The notes below the pieces were generated by a model. It was not told the origin of the DNA and did not search any database. It saw nothing but the letters and a program-made list of their open reading frames with translations. Both the position numbers and the translations under genes were made by a program. Of a DNA stretch of 64,000 bases, positions 1 to 15,259 are shown in pieces. Location: contig CAIIXF020000006.1 of NCBI GenBank assembly GCA_903813345.2, positions 12,156,348-12,220,347 on the forward strand. Direction: 5' to 3'. Every line of letters starts with the position of its first letter. The first letter of the stretch is position 1. This stretch comes from Owenia fusiformis. Lineage: Eukaryota; Annelida; Polychaeta; Sabellida; Oweniidae.

Positions 1-3000
1 AGTAGTTGGGTCTGGATTGAGGGCTGCGTCACTACACTTTTACATAATCTAATTTCCGAGCATTTTTTCTTCCTCGGAAATCTCATATTGGAATAACTTC
101 TCATGACCTTTTGCATTGAGAGATCCTAATGTCAATTTCCATTTAGAGACATCATGTTTTTTATGAGGACTTTTAGGTAAATGGAGTAGATTTGAATAAT
201 GAGCAGACAGGAGGGACTGGTGTTTAATTCCGAAATCACTGGGAAAACTTAGAATGTTCTCATACAATGCAACTTTTAATAGAGATTTTACATTGTGGGT
301 TCAGATTAACTCTGGAGATTATTGGAGATTAATGAAGCATTGAAGCAAATGGATTATCTGCAGATTATGCATGGAGACTTAAAATAGTATAATAAAGAAA
401 ATTCCCATGAATTTCTTAAACAAACTATGACTTAAATCTTGTTAGGGGGTAAAATGTCTGAAATTGGTTTCATTTACTCTTTGTTATAGTATTATATGGC
501 ACAGGTCAAAGTATGTGATGTTAGATAGGTTTAATCCTGATTTTTAACTTATATAAACAATGATATTAAGAAATAAACATTCAGTTATTCAGAATCAATA
601 ACACCTGAAATCATAATTTCTTGCAATCACTTCCCTTATGTGATATCCTTCTGAAGGAAAAGGCCAGATTTGAAGAGGTTTCAAGTATATTAGAACTCTT
701 ATAATAATATAAGTTCTCAATATATTTTTTAGTCTTGAAATTAATTTTCATGTTTAATATTTTTGATATTTCTGCATTCGTGGAGTATTGCCTATGCTTT
801 TCCTTGGCCCAACATGTTGATTCTTCGTTTTCTAATTTGGAACATTATTAATATCAAGATTTTGCTAACATTGTGTTCTGAACCGGTTGAGATGGTAACA
901 GCACCAAAAGACATGGCAACGACACAACCTACACTTCATATTGCTAATTTATTCTCTCCTGATAGTGATAGCGTTCTATGTTTTCTCTCATTTTCAACTC
1001 TGTTCTATGTTCATTTATAACCTTATGATATCTGATGGAGTTGGGTACCTGGCACTATTATACAGAATGTATCAACATCATTGTGTCACACTGTTGGGTA
1101 GATGAGTTATGGGGGAGTGCTTTAGATTTTTTAATTTTGATGATTTTGATATGGTAATTTAAAGTATTCTGTATCGGTTAAATGGCCACATCTATTTTCT
1201 TTGTGCTGTGTCATATTTTCTCATGTGTTACCTCAAACACATGGTATATGCATATTACCTGTGTTTTTACCTGTTAATTGTCTATTTGCCTAACAAATCT
1301 GACCACCTGTCACTAGGTAAGGACATATCATATTGTTTGTCCTCTCAGATAAGACAGACCAAGATTATGCTCTATATATAAGATATCTTTGCAACTTTTC
1401 CAAAATGGTTATAACACAGTTGGGACAACTGAAAACTTGTGGATCAAAATGTATATTAGAAAAGCTAAGAAAAACCTTGAAAGTGTACTTCTAGGCATTT
1501 TGCACTCATTCATACTAATATGTTTTATTATTTGATAAGGTATACTAGATGATTATAAATCACATTCATGAATGAGATTGATCTCTCACCTACTTTTGAT
1601 TTATTTCAACTTTATAAAATTTTCTATACCACAACTCTTATGTACAAGTCTTATCACAAACTAATGAACTTTCTACTCATTAAAAAATGTCAAAATGTAG
1701 TTGGTAGTATATAATACTATGGGCCATTCTTTATACGTGTTTAACTTTTATTGTTTTCAGATGTTGCCGTTTGTGTAATATGTATTCATCCCAATTCCAG
1801 TCTGGTTATAATCAAACACAGGCTGACAGAATAAATTGAAAAAAGATATCATTTATAAATGTGACTATCAATTTCATTAGTGCTAATATATTGAACGTTT
1901 GACTCCCAGGGATTGATCTTATTCTTTCTTAGAAGCTCATTATCATATTATTGTTGAGCTTGGGGGTGAAATGACAAAACAATTGCCTGATAGTGCCAGT
2001 AATAAATGCCTTTTCTTCGTAATGAAGAGAAATGTTCTTCTAGAATATGTAACTCTACTTGAGCATGATGAGCTAAGAATTAAGAGAGTACCTTTATCAA
2101 TAACCACTTTTACTGATGTTGATAGAGTTCTAGCACATTTTTTCATTTGCTTGATCTGTAATCATCATGAACATTTAGTAACTCCATTGAAAGAAATGGT
2201 TTTGATTGCTTTATAGATTTAATGCAAAATATAAACGATGACTTAAAAATTTGTTTGACAATTTAGAATTTGATGCCATATAATTTTCATAAGAGACTAA
2301 ACTGGAGGATCACAAGAAAAGTGAAATGAAGTTAAATATGTTCCTTTTGATAATGTGATTGGGAATGTTTTTCTAAATATACTTGCAGACTTGTTACTGA
2401 GTTATCATTGATAGCTCATTTAAAACTGATATCAATATTTTTTGATATGTAGGAAATCTTTTGATATATTCTGTCACACTATAAGGGATTGACTTTTGTG
2501 AGAATATTCTAATACGATTGTAAGATCAACTCAATAAATTCAAATATTTCATAGAAAAGCGAGATTATAAAAGATATCTGTCGATAACTGGTGATTTCAG
2601 ATTAACCCTCACATACCTGACTTATTGACAAGCTTCAAGTTGAATTATATATGGAATAAACCTGGGATCAAAGGGTTAAAATCCACTTTAAAAATAAGCA
2701 GATGTGTTCTTTATTTGAGAATACATTTAAATCCTTTTCACATTGAATTATAGATTCAGGCTTCAAATCGGATTCATGTTATTTCTTCTGTTATATTATT
2801 TTTGTATTCTAGATACTGTATAAAGAAAGACCAGTCATTTCTTCAGATCAATACTTTCACATTGATTTTTCAGCTTCATTTTCTCAATTTGTGATTCTCA
2901 TTTTTAAAAACATTTGCATGTCACATATAGTTTCTTGTTGCTATGACTACCGTAGCAACTAAAGCGATATCAGTGAGTTGAGGGGTGGCCTCCGTTGACA

Positions 3001-5279
3001 AATATTCTAGAAAGAAACATAACAAAGCACCAGTACCCACAATATTTACTATGTATTGTTTTTTAAGTTTGTTACATTCAGCTCTATTGATTGGCCTGAC
3101 TTTCTGAGATACAAAATGGATATAGCTGTTGAAAATTTTCATTGGATTTTCAAGTAACTGAATTAGAACCCTTACTACAATGAAAGAACAGCAAAATGTC
3201 AAAACAGATTTTTACAAACGTTTGTGCATTGCTCCCCATTTTTCATACAAATATAGTGTTCAAGTTGTTTATACCAATTTAAAAGTAGAAAATATGATAG
3301 ATAGGTAACTTAAGAAATAACCAAACTACTATCATGATCCATATTGACTTTACCTATTACATATTTATATTCAGTAGAAGAAATTACCAATTTTGATTTA
3401 GAATATGGATGATTCTCATGCTTATGTTTCTTTATAGAAATTATTTTATATATGTGAAATAACCTTTAATAAAACAATTTGAATTCTTAGTCAGCTTGAA
3501 ATATCAGATGAGGAAAAGTTGAAAATTAATGTAGCCCCATTTTGTGAAATCTCTAGGGTTTTGCAAGACCACTGAGAGAGGGTAAAGTGCTCAAAGTGTC
3601 AGTCAAGTATGTAATGCTTTGATGCTAAGTTAGTTATACAACTTTAACATGAAATTGTGATATTGTGCATTAAAAGTGTTAAGAAGTGAAGTCCCCTTGA
3701 CATTTCTAGAGGCCTAGACATGGAGGAAAATGCATGGAGGGGGAAATACTTAACTCTTTCATCAGCATATATCAACAATACCCTAGTAGTTACTATGGCA
3801 ACCATTCGGGATCAATGGCACCCAGAACCACAAGAGGAAGCACTATATACCCAGAATTAACACACTGAGTAGTTTTTTACCATCTAGAATTTAATCTCAA
3901 AGGAGTCCCCTACCCATAGGTCACTTTTACATAGCCTTGGCCTACACTTCATTTTCAGAGAAGCAAGGAGGTCATTTGCTTATGATTTAATATGCTTTGT
4001 TTGGTGTTATTTACAACCCTGGAGAGTTTTTTTTCTAGTTTGAACTTGTTATGCTCATTTTTTCAAATAAGCTATAAATGGCCACCAGCATTTTCTTTAT
4101 TCAGAACCACAAACAAGTTTTATATTGATCAAAATCCCTGTAACGCTGTACGATTGATTCTTGGCCTCTGTTTATAATACACACCTCAATTAATATTTAC
4201 CACTAAATGATTGCTTATAGCTATTAATCCCATAACACATTTATGTATTGATGAATGTATCTTGTTGCTTCATATTGAGCTCTCCTGGTTCTCCGGCAAG
4301 AATCATAAAATTTCTTCAACTCCCTCATATATAATATCATCTCTGGATTTTCACATTATGGTTTAACATCTCTCCTGTCTCTCTCAAGATTGTTGGATAA
4401 AGCACTTGTTTCACCATCTCAGCATCTAAAGGGATTTATTTATCAAATTATTTTATATCAAATTTTGTTTCTTATTTTATATATCACCATATGACCTACT
4501 TGAAGGTTATATCTTGAGATGTTTGGTTCCCACCATATTCTGTTGTAAAACACATTACTGAAATATATCTGCTATTGCTAGTGGGTTTTTCCATATGATA
4601 CGTATTTCTAGCATTTGTTGTGGGGAGATTAAAGGAAGTTATACCCTCATCTGGGCTGCAGGGGAAGAATGGTTGCTTTTGAAGAAAAACAATTTTAAAG
4701 GAAATAAGTTATTATGTCACAAACCAAGTTGTTGAGAAATGTAAGAAATGAACGACATATAAATGAGCATTTTCATAAGATTGAAGAAAGGGAAAATTGA
4801 AGTGACTCCCCTAGTTCTATTACAAAGATGAAATATTATGCCAACAACACCACACCTGGAAATCTCATTGTGTAGTTTTTTTGAAAAAGACCTATGACTT
4901 TGTTTCATTGCTTTTGAGTAATAGGTTTGAGGACAGTGTTATCAGTCAATTCATGTGTTATCTTCTCTCAGACTCTTATTGCTGGTTGGTTGGCTGGTTG
5001 GTGTTTGCTGGAAGAAAGCATGAGTGGGAGGATTTGAAGTATACAATTTCACCTTTAAAAGTCATTTGTCTTGTTCTGTTTCTTCCAAGATGTCAACTGA
5101 ATGATTAAAGGCGCCTTCATCATCTGGTTTTCCAAAAACTTCCATCCACCTAATTTTCTTTTTGACATCTATATTTAGAACTCTGGAGCCTGAATACTCT
5201 AATGGTAGATGAAGCTCTCTTTTAAGATGAGAAATAAGGAGGTCCTCATTTTAAGATGTAGAGTTCAGAATTCTCCATT
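1..5279. other. Non-coding, 5' flank or large 5' intron of Notch
   Basis: This is AT-rich sequence with stop codons frequent in all frames. The longest open frames are under about 95 codons, show no recognisable domain, and are not flanked by paired splice signals. I saw no EGF-type cysteine spacing, tRNA or rRNA. Because the first Notch exon found at 21602 starts in the middle of EGF1, this stretch could be part of a long first or second intron, or DNA upstream of the gene; the sequence alone does not decide which. Confidence 0.5.
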
Positions 5280-6130
5280 TCGCTGTTCGCTCTTTGAATC
5301 AGAACGTTCGCATATATGGTGCATATATGTACTCAAAAAGGACAAAATTTGATTGGTCAATATTTTTCAACGATGCATTTCGTGTAGCTATTTGTGAGAC
5401 CCGAAAGTTCTAAATCAAATTAATTACGCAATTTTGTTTTTACACCCGCAAGCTAAATAAAAAAATGACACCATCGGAATTCTTCTTCTTTGTCATTGAA
5501 TTAATAGTCAGTATACCAGATTTAATCAATAAAAGATTATACAATTAACAACAAAATTCGGAAACGAGTATGTAAGATTTGCTTTCGAACCACTAAACTT
5601 GACCTAGATAATAGCGACGTGTCTTCTTTGGTCAAATGCTCAGTTGTTTGTGGGTTTTCAACGTAACTCTATAATGTAATATGAAGATGAGTACTTTTAT
5701 TCAGTTGTTGCATCGATGTTACAGTTTGTAGTGCGGTAATATTGGCATGAACGTGTTGAAAGTCGAATGGAATTGCTTTTTCCAATATGGCGACTAGTCA
5801 CGTGACTTCTTCTCTTCCGGAATATACTCCCATTTTCAATCATTGTTTTCACCCCGTTAGGAGCCAATAAAATGAAAAAAAATATATGTTATATAAAGAT
5901 TATTAAAAGACTAATTGTTTCTGATAGTTTGTTTTCTCCGATCGCATGGAGATTCGATCGAAAATATCGCTTGAAAAATGGGTATGAAAATCCCCATGTT
6001 AAACCAACGGGGAAAAACAAGGTAGAAAAATTTTGTTCCCCCGCGAACTGCATCATGGGAAATATTTTGACCTTATAAGGAAAAACTTTCGCGCCATCTT
6101 TATTAGAGATTCAATACTACCGAATCCGCG
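5280..6130. promoter_or_regulatory. Candidate CpG-type promoter region
   Basis: CpG dinucleotides are clearly denser here than in the flanking DNA. The patch holds several motifs typical of TATA-less housekeeping promoters: CCAAT at 5782-5786, ATGGCGAC (YY1-like) at 5787-5794, the palindrome TCACGTGA (bHLH/USF-type E-box) at 5798-5805, CTTCCGG (ETS-type) at 5814-5820, and a second YY1-like AAGATGGCGC on the minus strand at 6091-6100. The two YY1-like sites point in opposite directions, which would suit divergent transcription. It may be the Notch promoter or that of another transcript. No signal-peptide-coding first exon could be recognised next to it, so the assignment stays open. Confidence 0.35.
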
Positions 6131-9100
6131 ATTTTAAGAATTAACCCTGCCCTCTCTGAGCAATGCTATGTTGAATGAGGTTAAAAGAATAGTGGCTGGG
6201 CTATCACATAGACGCATATAGTGACTTTTTATAGGAATTCTTCAAATAGAATTTCAATATTTTTTATGAGTTTGTAGTTTTGAAAAGGTGTCCCAGCTAC
6301 ACATGAATGAGCCTGAACTCTGCTTAAACTGCTGCACAACTACTTCATATATCGAACACAAGTTATTTCATAAGCTCAGATTTACTCAAAGGCACATATA
6401 ATGCATTCTGCATGTGTTCTTCAATACAAACTTCCCATATGCTCTACTTAAAGACAAAGGCTATTCCCTTGCACAATTTATTCATCTCAATACGCCCTGT
6501 GCAGGGACTTGGCGAACAAAAGTAAAATTATATCAAACAGTCTATTAAATCTATTGGTTAACACTTTGTCTAAAGAGGGTTGAATACGAAGCCTAAACAA
6601 CTTTAAGAGTTAATGAAGGTTTACTTTGAGACTTGATGCGATTGTATTAGAAAAATATTATTGATTAGGAGCATGGTTTAAACAAAGCTCTTGAATGTTT
6701 GTGTTAAATCAGTTAACTTTTCTTGGTGCGTGAGTTATTTGTAGAGCCTCTTAGATCTCAGTTGTGGAAACCTTATGGAAAGTAATATTGAAATGTCATG
6801 TTTTCAAATGTCATGTTTTCGGATGTCATCCATGCGGAAAATTACTGTACTGACTCCACCAGTACCTGCATGTTGTCAAACTTGCATGGCTTTGAATAAT
6901 TGAAAAAATTAAAACACATAGTATAGATATATTTATAAAGAAACTCTTGAGGGGTATATCACTGGCTTATCATTAATAAAAAACTTTGAAAATACTTTGC
7001 TTAATAGACCATAGTATTGTATATTTTCAACATATTTGTGGAAATTGTAGAACATGAACAAATTAACGTTGAATTAAGTTAAAACACTGAACCTCAACTT
7101 ATACAACGCATCCAGAGAAGATCTATAGTATCCACCTAAGCTTCTTATTTATGGAAGATCGTGGCCTTCAGTTGTTACTGTAGCTTCGACATCAATAGTA
7201 TTTCTGAATGAAAGCAAAGATGAGATCAATGCGTTAACTTGATAACATGATGCCCCCTTAGAAACTAATGAGGCTAATTTAAGGTAGTTGCTCCAGCTCT
7301 GTAGTGAGCTAAACTCGATCACACTGACCTGACTCAGTTAGCAATTTATTTTTTACTCATCTACTGAAAATAACAGAAGCTTATATGGAAAATAGTTTTA
7401 ACTTTTTATTCGTTTACGGTAGTCTTTTTGTTCAGAGACCAAGTCGTAATAACTCCATTGCGTTGAACATGATAAGATAAAAAATTAATTTCCGTTGTGT
7501 TGTTATAGATCTATGACTTTCAAAGATTTCACGTTTTCTCTGATGAAAATTAAAATCTGATAGTAAGCTCTGTTCATTGAAGTATTTCTGCTTCTGGATG
7601 GTTTCACTGAAATAAAAATGAGGATGTTAAAAAGGTTGTAGTGATTTGATTATTTTGTTTGAAGTGGATTGTTGTAAATTGGCCTCATTTGCTTAAGACA
7701 TTATGCCACTTTCAGTAGTGAATGGGTGTATACTTCAGCAGCAACCGTGCAGAATAACAATGAGATTATAGTATAGTATTACACAAATCACCAGTGCTCT
7801 GAATAAGACATTGAAGATTTTCAAGAACTTATCTCAGTTTTTGCTCTTAGACTTTGAGTTCATCTGTCACACTCATGCCTTTTCACAGATCTAAACACTC
7901 TTTACCTTGCTCAATGTTACATCAGCATAAACTGGAAGTTTATGATACATTTACAATATTTTAGTTTTGTTAATATCACACTATTTTCTGAACAAGAAAT
8001 GATCTTTTACAAATGGCAGCAGAGAAGAACAGAAATAGTCATTCATTGGGTTCCAATTTCAAAAAGACCAGGAATCATATTTGGCAACATTTAAAAATGC
8101 AATCAAGTTAAACATGATAGAAAACACTACATTCCATTATCTAACAACGCTGGTCCATTTTTTTTACTTGCTTACTTGCTCAACATATTTCATGAAAACT
8201 GACCTAAAACATTTGTATTTTTTTGTTAAGTTACTCTGGATGGTAGTCCCCTAGTCTTAATATTCAACATGAACACACTTTTTTACTCAATATATCGTAT
8301 CTTACAATAAAGGCCAGTTCACTAGATTGATTGAGAACAGCATGTGCTGAAATATGAATATATTTCTTTAACATTTTTTGGAATTTAACGGTGCATGTTG
8401 CTTTTGTAGATTAGTGCGCTATGTGTTTCTGTGCTTGTAAAATGTCACTTTGATCGAGAGGCGTTGTGGTAATTACCTAAAATTGGAATGACCTTGCATA
8501 GAAAACAAGAAAATATGACTGTTCTGATGATTAGTTTCTTTATGTTACTTAGACATGTGCTGTTTTGCAGTATTCTGCTGCAGATGTTAAATGTGGTATA
8601 GCGTCACATGAGAAGCAAGGCCTGAAATACTAGACCTTATTGCATCCTTGTGACAGGACATATGTACATATGAGCGTTGACTGAATGAATGGAATCTCTC
8701 CATACTTTGGGAAAATCTTAAGTTTTTTGTATGAAGACGCCAGAATACTTATTTACACAGACCCGTAAGTACTACCAGGATGCCACATGGGGGAGGCAAT
8801 ATGGTGGGTCCTTTTTAGGCAAGTTTTGTAGAAATGTCATTTAAAAACTTCAAATTGAAAATCTGTTCTTAACATCTTTTCACATTTGAAGTATGGCACG
8901 GCTCCAGCTTTGTGAATGCGTATGCGAGAAACGTGCTCATGAAAGAACCCACGGACAGAAATATAGAAGAATAAATAATCGAAATATTAACAGGCAGCTT
9001 TGTAAATAAGACCGGGTATTGAAGTTTATATTTGTGTACAATGGATTTTGTATATAGTATAGGCCCAATACAGTGTTTAAAGCATACATTTTGTGTTTGA

Positions 9101-10739
9101 CACCATATTCTGCGTGAGTTTGCTGAGCATTTACACGCGAGTGGATGTATTTTATTCAGATGAACCAGTTAAGACCTTATACGGTTAACCCTCTGTTCCC
9201 GTTGACTTTACTTACCAATAACATTTGACTGAATGTGGTTTGTATCGTTAATATTTCATTACAGTTCATGTGGAAGATTTAAGTTCACCCTAGAAGTAAA
9301 AAAAGATAAAATGTGTAGTTAGTTTTCAGGCCTGTAAAGTCTAATACAAACACAGATTGGTATCAGTTTCCCTTTAAACTTCAAACTGTTGTAACATTAT
9401 AGCGTACCCTTTTTTAATACTCTTTGCAAAGGCATAATCAATAAGACCTTTTTAAAAGTGAAAAAGCAGCTGATTGAGTTATTTACCACTGATAGGTCTA
9501 ACTGTTAAAGTAATCAAATGATGCACAGTTATCAATCAATGCAATTGTTTTGTGTCATACAAAATATCAGGTCTTAATTCCTTTTAGCTTTTTAGATGCA
9601 AAAAGGAGACTTTACTAGTATGGGTTTTATGATCTGTTCAGTTATGGTGTACAAAGATTTTTTAATTCTGGCATGGATTCCAAAAGGAGTCTTTTGAAAA
9701 GTGCATGCATTACATGTTATAAAATGTTTCTCTTGTTATACTGACTCCAAAATGCTAGGGACTGCAATATAGTGGCTCATGCATTTCATCTGGTAGTATC
9801 AGTAGTGTGTAGTGAGATAGGAATACCTCTGTGATGGTTCGATGGTTAAGATATGAGGAAAGCAATTTTAGGTGTTAATGAAATGATAGTAATGGGAATA
9901 GTCGGGATAATCTGGATGCTACAGGTGTATACTCATCATTCTTAGCATTCAACACTCTGCCCTGAGAAACTGTTATAATACATGTCCTATAATTATAAGA
10001 TTATACCTTAAAATTGAATTGAATTGAATGAGCTTCATCAATTTAGCTTTGAATGTTATGTTATTGCAATGAAGGTTGAATGGAGGTCCAACTTATTTCT
10101 GGCTAATTTTGAAAAAAGATACTCATGCCAAAATATATGACTGGGATGGCATATTTGTGATGCATTCTGGGAATACATCTATTACCATGGTGATGTTTTC
10201 TCCACCTGGGTGTTCTGTTGTAATCCCCTGTGTTTTACAAACGTTGGCTCATACAAAATATGTCAACAAACTGTTACTTTCTTCACTCAACATTTAGACA
10301 AGACAGTTCACTAAGGATTCCAGTCAACAGACATATTGATGACATACTAAAGTATACAAATATGCAATCTGTTGACATTAGTTCTTCAAAGGTTTAGAGA
10401 GAGAAGAAAAAATTCTGTGACTACAAAAAATATTTTACAGATGGCTCCTGATTTGTTGGGTCTGGATATCGTCATGCATGGTCTATGGAGGTTGCATACA
10501 AAGTTCTCTGTCAACAAAGCTTACTATAAACTGTTTTTCAACTCTTCATTTTCCTTTCATACGTGGTCTACCTTGTTTATCAAAGCTAGATTTGAATTAC
10601 AATTTATCAGATTATCTCCTGTAGACTCTTAGTAGGCAAAGTTTATTCAATACGATTTTAGCTGGATGCAAAAACTATGTTGCTATAGCAACCAGTCATC
10701 AAATGCAGGGGTTGTAACGTAAACCAGGGTAAAGTGAAG

Positions 10740-10748
10740 TGTGGGAAA
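10740..10748 (+). promoter_or_regulatory. CSL/Su(H) consensus match (TGTGGGAAA)
   Basis: An exact match to the YGTGGGAAM binding site of CSL (RBPJ/Su(H)), the DNA-binding partner of the Notch intracellular domain. It lies in non-coding DNA upstream of the first recognised exon. Occupancy is not shown by sequence. Confidence 0.25.
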
Positions 10749-13700
10749 GTTGTGAAAGTATGCCAGTAGTACACTAACTCATTCAGGTAACAGCTAGAAG
10801 GCCATCATATAAACATTATCCATCTTAAAGGCCAATGGATGTTCTTCAAGGCCCCTGCCATGGATTACCATGGTAACTACTCCAAGATCAACAGGGGCAT
10901 TAAAGTTAATTAAGGCCTGCTCAGTATGTCTTGACATTCTCACTGGCAGCCATCCTGCAGGAGATGGATGACCATAACTATCCGTACACCTGTCTATCCT
11001 TAAACAAGATGGCTACCATTTGGTGTAAGACAGGAGAGATGTTGATATGATTGCTCTGACCATTGATGAAGTTGAGGATGAAGTTGGCTTACATGAATAA
11101 ACAACTGTTAGTGCCATTAATCTGGCTAATATATCAGGCCACATCTCTCTCTGGACAACACAATAGACAGCTGCATCATCCAGGCATCCATTACTGTCCT
11201 CTTTGCTATCACATATAGGATAAACATGGTCCTTATCCAGGAATTTTCTGAATACCCAGCTCCTTGTGTAAAATACCTTTACATCCTCCTACATTCTTTG
11301 TGGATGCTTTTTACATTCAACTACCCTGGAGCCAGTTGGTTTTGTAGCTCATATAAGCTCACTTGGTTTTTAAAGAAGTTAAATTAGATAATTGAAAAGG
11401 GTAACAATCCCCAGTTCATCCTTTATGCAAAAGTGAGATGTAAAAGATTCTGGTGAAATGTCAAACTGAATAGCTCTAGAACAAGACGGACGTGAGCTAA
11501 TAGTAGAAATTGTATCTTGTTTTTCAACTGATAGAACTAGGCCAACTTGTAATAAAGTTTGAAGCTTGTTTAGCAGAAGTGAAAAACATCCCTGAAACAG
11601 ACTGGAAGACGTTAATGTGTTTTCCCATTCACTTTCATCTGTGGTTTTTACCTGTAGTTTACCTGTGCGTACCTGTGCTGTAATAGATCATCAGGTAGAT
11701 AGTGTTACTACAGCTAATCAACTCCCACTAAAATGTTAGGTGCCTGTCAAAATCAGCAAAATTGCTTACATCTGATGATGTAGTATATCATCTAGAACCG
11801 CAATAGAATCCGCATCCGGGGAGGCACGATAAAGAACTTGAACCTGTTCGTCTTTTCTATTTTAGGATATTGGGGAGGGGCACATTGCCCCTGTTTGGTA
11901 AACAGTTTGAAGTTGCATGAAAATGTTGGAAATATTGGTAGAGAGTGATTTGCAAATAGAAAGCACAAAAAGCAACAACAATAAATGAAAAACCAGCTAA
12001 ACCTCTGAACAGTAGAACAATTTTATATTTAAAAATAGAAAGACTGAACACTAGTTAGCTGTCAGTCTGACCAATGTAATAGATTTGTCTTGATTAATTA
12101 CTGCATAGTATTTCTATTACATTATAGTGGCTTCTCATCCCAGATCTCTTGCATTAGTGCCTTATGGTGGCTATTACAGTGCTAATTGGGCCTCTTCCCT
12201 AGACTTTCTCAGGCCTCTTACCTCCTCTATACTTTATAACATATTGGGAATATTAGAGGCAGATGAGGAGTCTTATAGTGCTTGGGAACTCATATTCCAA
12301 CACTATGCATACTTTATACTAATGATATATCCTTGTTCTTGTGAATTCTGTCAATTTGTACAAAATTCCAATGAATGAATCCACGTTCCAATGGCAACTG
12401 ATGATGTAAACAACTTTCATGACAATGTTGAAATAATGGTATTCAACAAAATCAATCTTCATTTGATGTCCAAAATTAATCTTTTCTAGTTTTGAACGCC
12501 ATCTATGGTTTTGTGTTATAATATATGAGGTAGCCTTTATGAGAATATTGTATAGGTTTACATGTTCATATAAGTGTCTGTTGTATGATACTTCAGAATT
12601 GTACATTTTATCTACATAGTATGGGATGGTATGATCTCACACTTCAGGTTATGTTTTGTCAGATAAAAAAATTATTTTTGAAGATGGTCACTGGTTTGTC
12701 CGATATATATGCAAATGGGTATCAGGTAAAAATCTGTTGTAGATAACAGTAGCATTAAAAACAGCCAGGTTTGGTCTGAAATTTTTAGAAAAAATTTATT
12801 GTTGATTAATTTTCATGACATGATGTCTCTAGTAATAAATCGTCATCAATTCTCGACCATTGGTTGTTCAAGTATTGATACTTGCTACCTACTTGAGAAA
12901 ATTAATTTATACTCTGTTGTTTTGTGACGAAACTCTTAAATGAGCTGATTTCCCTCAAAAACATTTCAAGATAACCTAAATATTTTGCACATTTTTCACT
13001 TTTTAGTAGTTTCAAAAACTTAAAGGTTTTAATTTTTGATTTAATGAAATATACGCGTATTTGTCTAAATGCATAACTTTTCAATTGTTCATTGCAAGGA
13101 TGAAAATACAATTGTGATTTATGTATGTGTGTATTTTGAGAATTGTGGAGGCATATTGATAATGATAATCCCAGCTCTCTTATAGTTAAGACACACTGAC
13201 ATTTATGCATGTTTATGGTACAACTACATTGTGAAAGAGTTAAAACACAAAGGGCTCAATTTATGCAGTTAGAGAGATCTTAGAATGTGGAGACCGAAAC
13301 ATCTGTATACCCGTAGCCCTTCAGCTCTGAGTTGACAACACACATCGTAGACCATGTTTCAGAGCACCCCATTCAAGACACTCGGATAGTTCATTCTGCT
13401 TGCGGGCATAAATGTGTGTCTAAAATAATTAAACAAGCCTTCATGTAGAATTCAATTTTTGTCCCCTTTGACAATACCTAGTGGCCTGTACAGGTTAATC
13501 AGGCATTTATGAATAAACCTTGCCTATATGTGCAAGTCTCCACTTTTAAATGTTTTATATTGAATTCAGTTATTTTTAAGCTGTTATAAGTATCCTAAAA
13601 GATGACTGTGATGCAGAAGATATTTGAAAAAATGACAGTTCAAATATACTTTCTTCTAGGATCTTTATACAAACTGGACAACAATCTATAACTGAATTCT

Positions 13701-15259
13701 AGTCTTACTGTCTCAGGTCTTAAACTCTTTAACAACTACCCTATGGGTTCAAGGAGAATGAGAGGAAGGGGAAACTTTGTATCAAGACACTGATCAGCCT
13801 CCCTCCCTATCTTTAGCCAGGGTGAACCAGCCTTGTTTCAACAATAGCCTAAAAGCCATAAATTACAGTATGAAATTATTTACAGCTGGATTAATTATAG
13901 CCACTCAATAGTTTGATAAAGCATTTGACACCCTTGATCAGAGAACTGGTCTATCTCAGTCCTACTTTCATCAAATATTAAATGGAGATAAAATCATGTC
14001 CTACATCACAGTGATTTCTCACTTGTGATTTTTCACAATTATTTTTGGAAACTATAGTTATCTGTCTCTTATCCTTAGATACTCCCCCTCTACATGTGTG
14101 CAAGTCCTATGAGGGTTGAGTCAACATGTTGATAAAGATGAAAGTGTATTGTTATTATAAGATCTGCAAGGAGTCCAAGTGTTGATTGTCCAGTCTGATT
14201 GAAACCTGAACATGAAGTAGGTTGAGGACAGCAGGGTCTGAGAACATCTGTCTTCTATATTGTACCCCATTATGTTCCAGTACAACTTTCAGTCAGATGT
14301 GTAGCCTGTTGCAAATATCATCTGTCCTCAATACATTTGTCAACACATCAGGACCAATATCATAGCCTGCCTTTTTTAGATCCCCATTTTATAATACAAT
14401 GTAGTTTTGTTTCACTTCTTTTAAGAGCTTTGTTCTCACTTTGTCTTCAGAACTATGATAGAAATCCTTTTTTGGGAACTTGCATAATCACACTAATCTC
14501 ATCCCCTATCTTCTGCCTTGAGAAAACAAAGATGACATGGTGGATTATGATGACAAACTTGCTTTAAGAGTACCCCGAGGCCCAAATACTACCAGTAGCT
14601 CTGTATTAGAGCAAAACCAAACCATTGAAAGGGGTATATTGTTATAAGGGAGTGAGAAGAGCTTACAAGAAGATTCACTGGAATTGATACATTTTCAGTT
14701 CAAATATTTGTGCAAAGACATCATGCATTCACTCTAGAAATGTTAAACGCTTAAAAATACAAATTTATCAAAATGGACTGACATTTAAAATCCAAGTTCA
14801 AAGCTTTCTAAAGCAATCAGACTTGTGATTTTCTCCTATCTCACATTGTAATGATAGCCAAGGTCTTTAGGCTAGACATGGTTTACCAATCCACCTTGTC
14901 ATTACTGAGTTCACATTGCAATCATCCTGTGATAGGATCAGTGTATTGTAACATTATGTAAGCCATCAAGCCCCATCATCATTTGCCATATGCTTGAAAA
15001 TGATGAGATTATAGTTGTAGATTTATTATGAACCAACCACAATTTTTCACTTTAGCATATGGTACATTTTACTTGCCAATGTTTAGCTAAAGTTAGATAA
15101 CTTCTTTCTTGTTATGGATATGTCATGTTGTTATGTCATGTCTGAGGGTCATTTAAAAACATTGTAAAAGATAGGAATTCTTAAGTTAACTATTCTCTTA
15201 CTATTATTACATCTTTTTGAAAGTGTTTGTTAACGCCCCCATGTTTCAGGGGATTTTGA

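Noticed and set aside
49-267. Open frame of 72 codons on the minus strand at the window start
   Set aside because: No recognisable domain, no clear splice or promoter context; length is within chance expectation.
1971-2216. 81-codon open frame on the plus strand, overlapped by one on the minus strand
   Set aside because: No domain, no splice signals around it; the two frames cannot both be coding and neither is convincing.
5872-6078. ATG after the promoter-like patch as a possible Notch first exon
   Set aside because: The translation starts with Lys/Asn-rich residues and lacks a signal peptide, and it ends in a stop without a suitable donor.
9830-9860. GGTTCGATGG string as a possible tRNA T-arm
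   Set aside because: No matching acceptor, D or anticodon stems around it; no other tRNA candidate was found in the window.
10076-10297. NGG-containing frame as a possible EGF1 exon
   Set aside because: No cysteines at the required positions around NGG, so it cannot be an EGF module.
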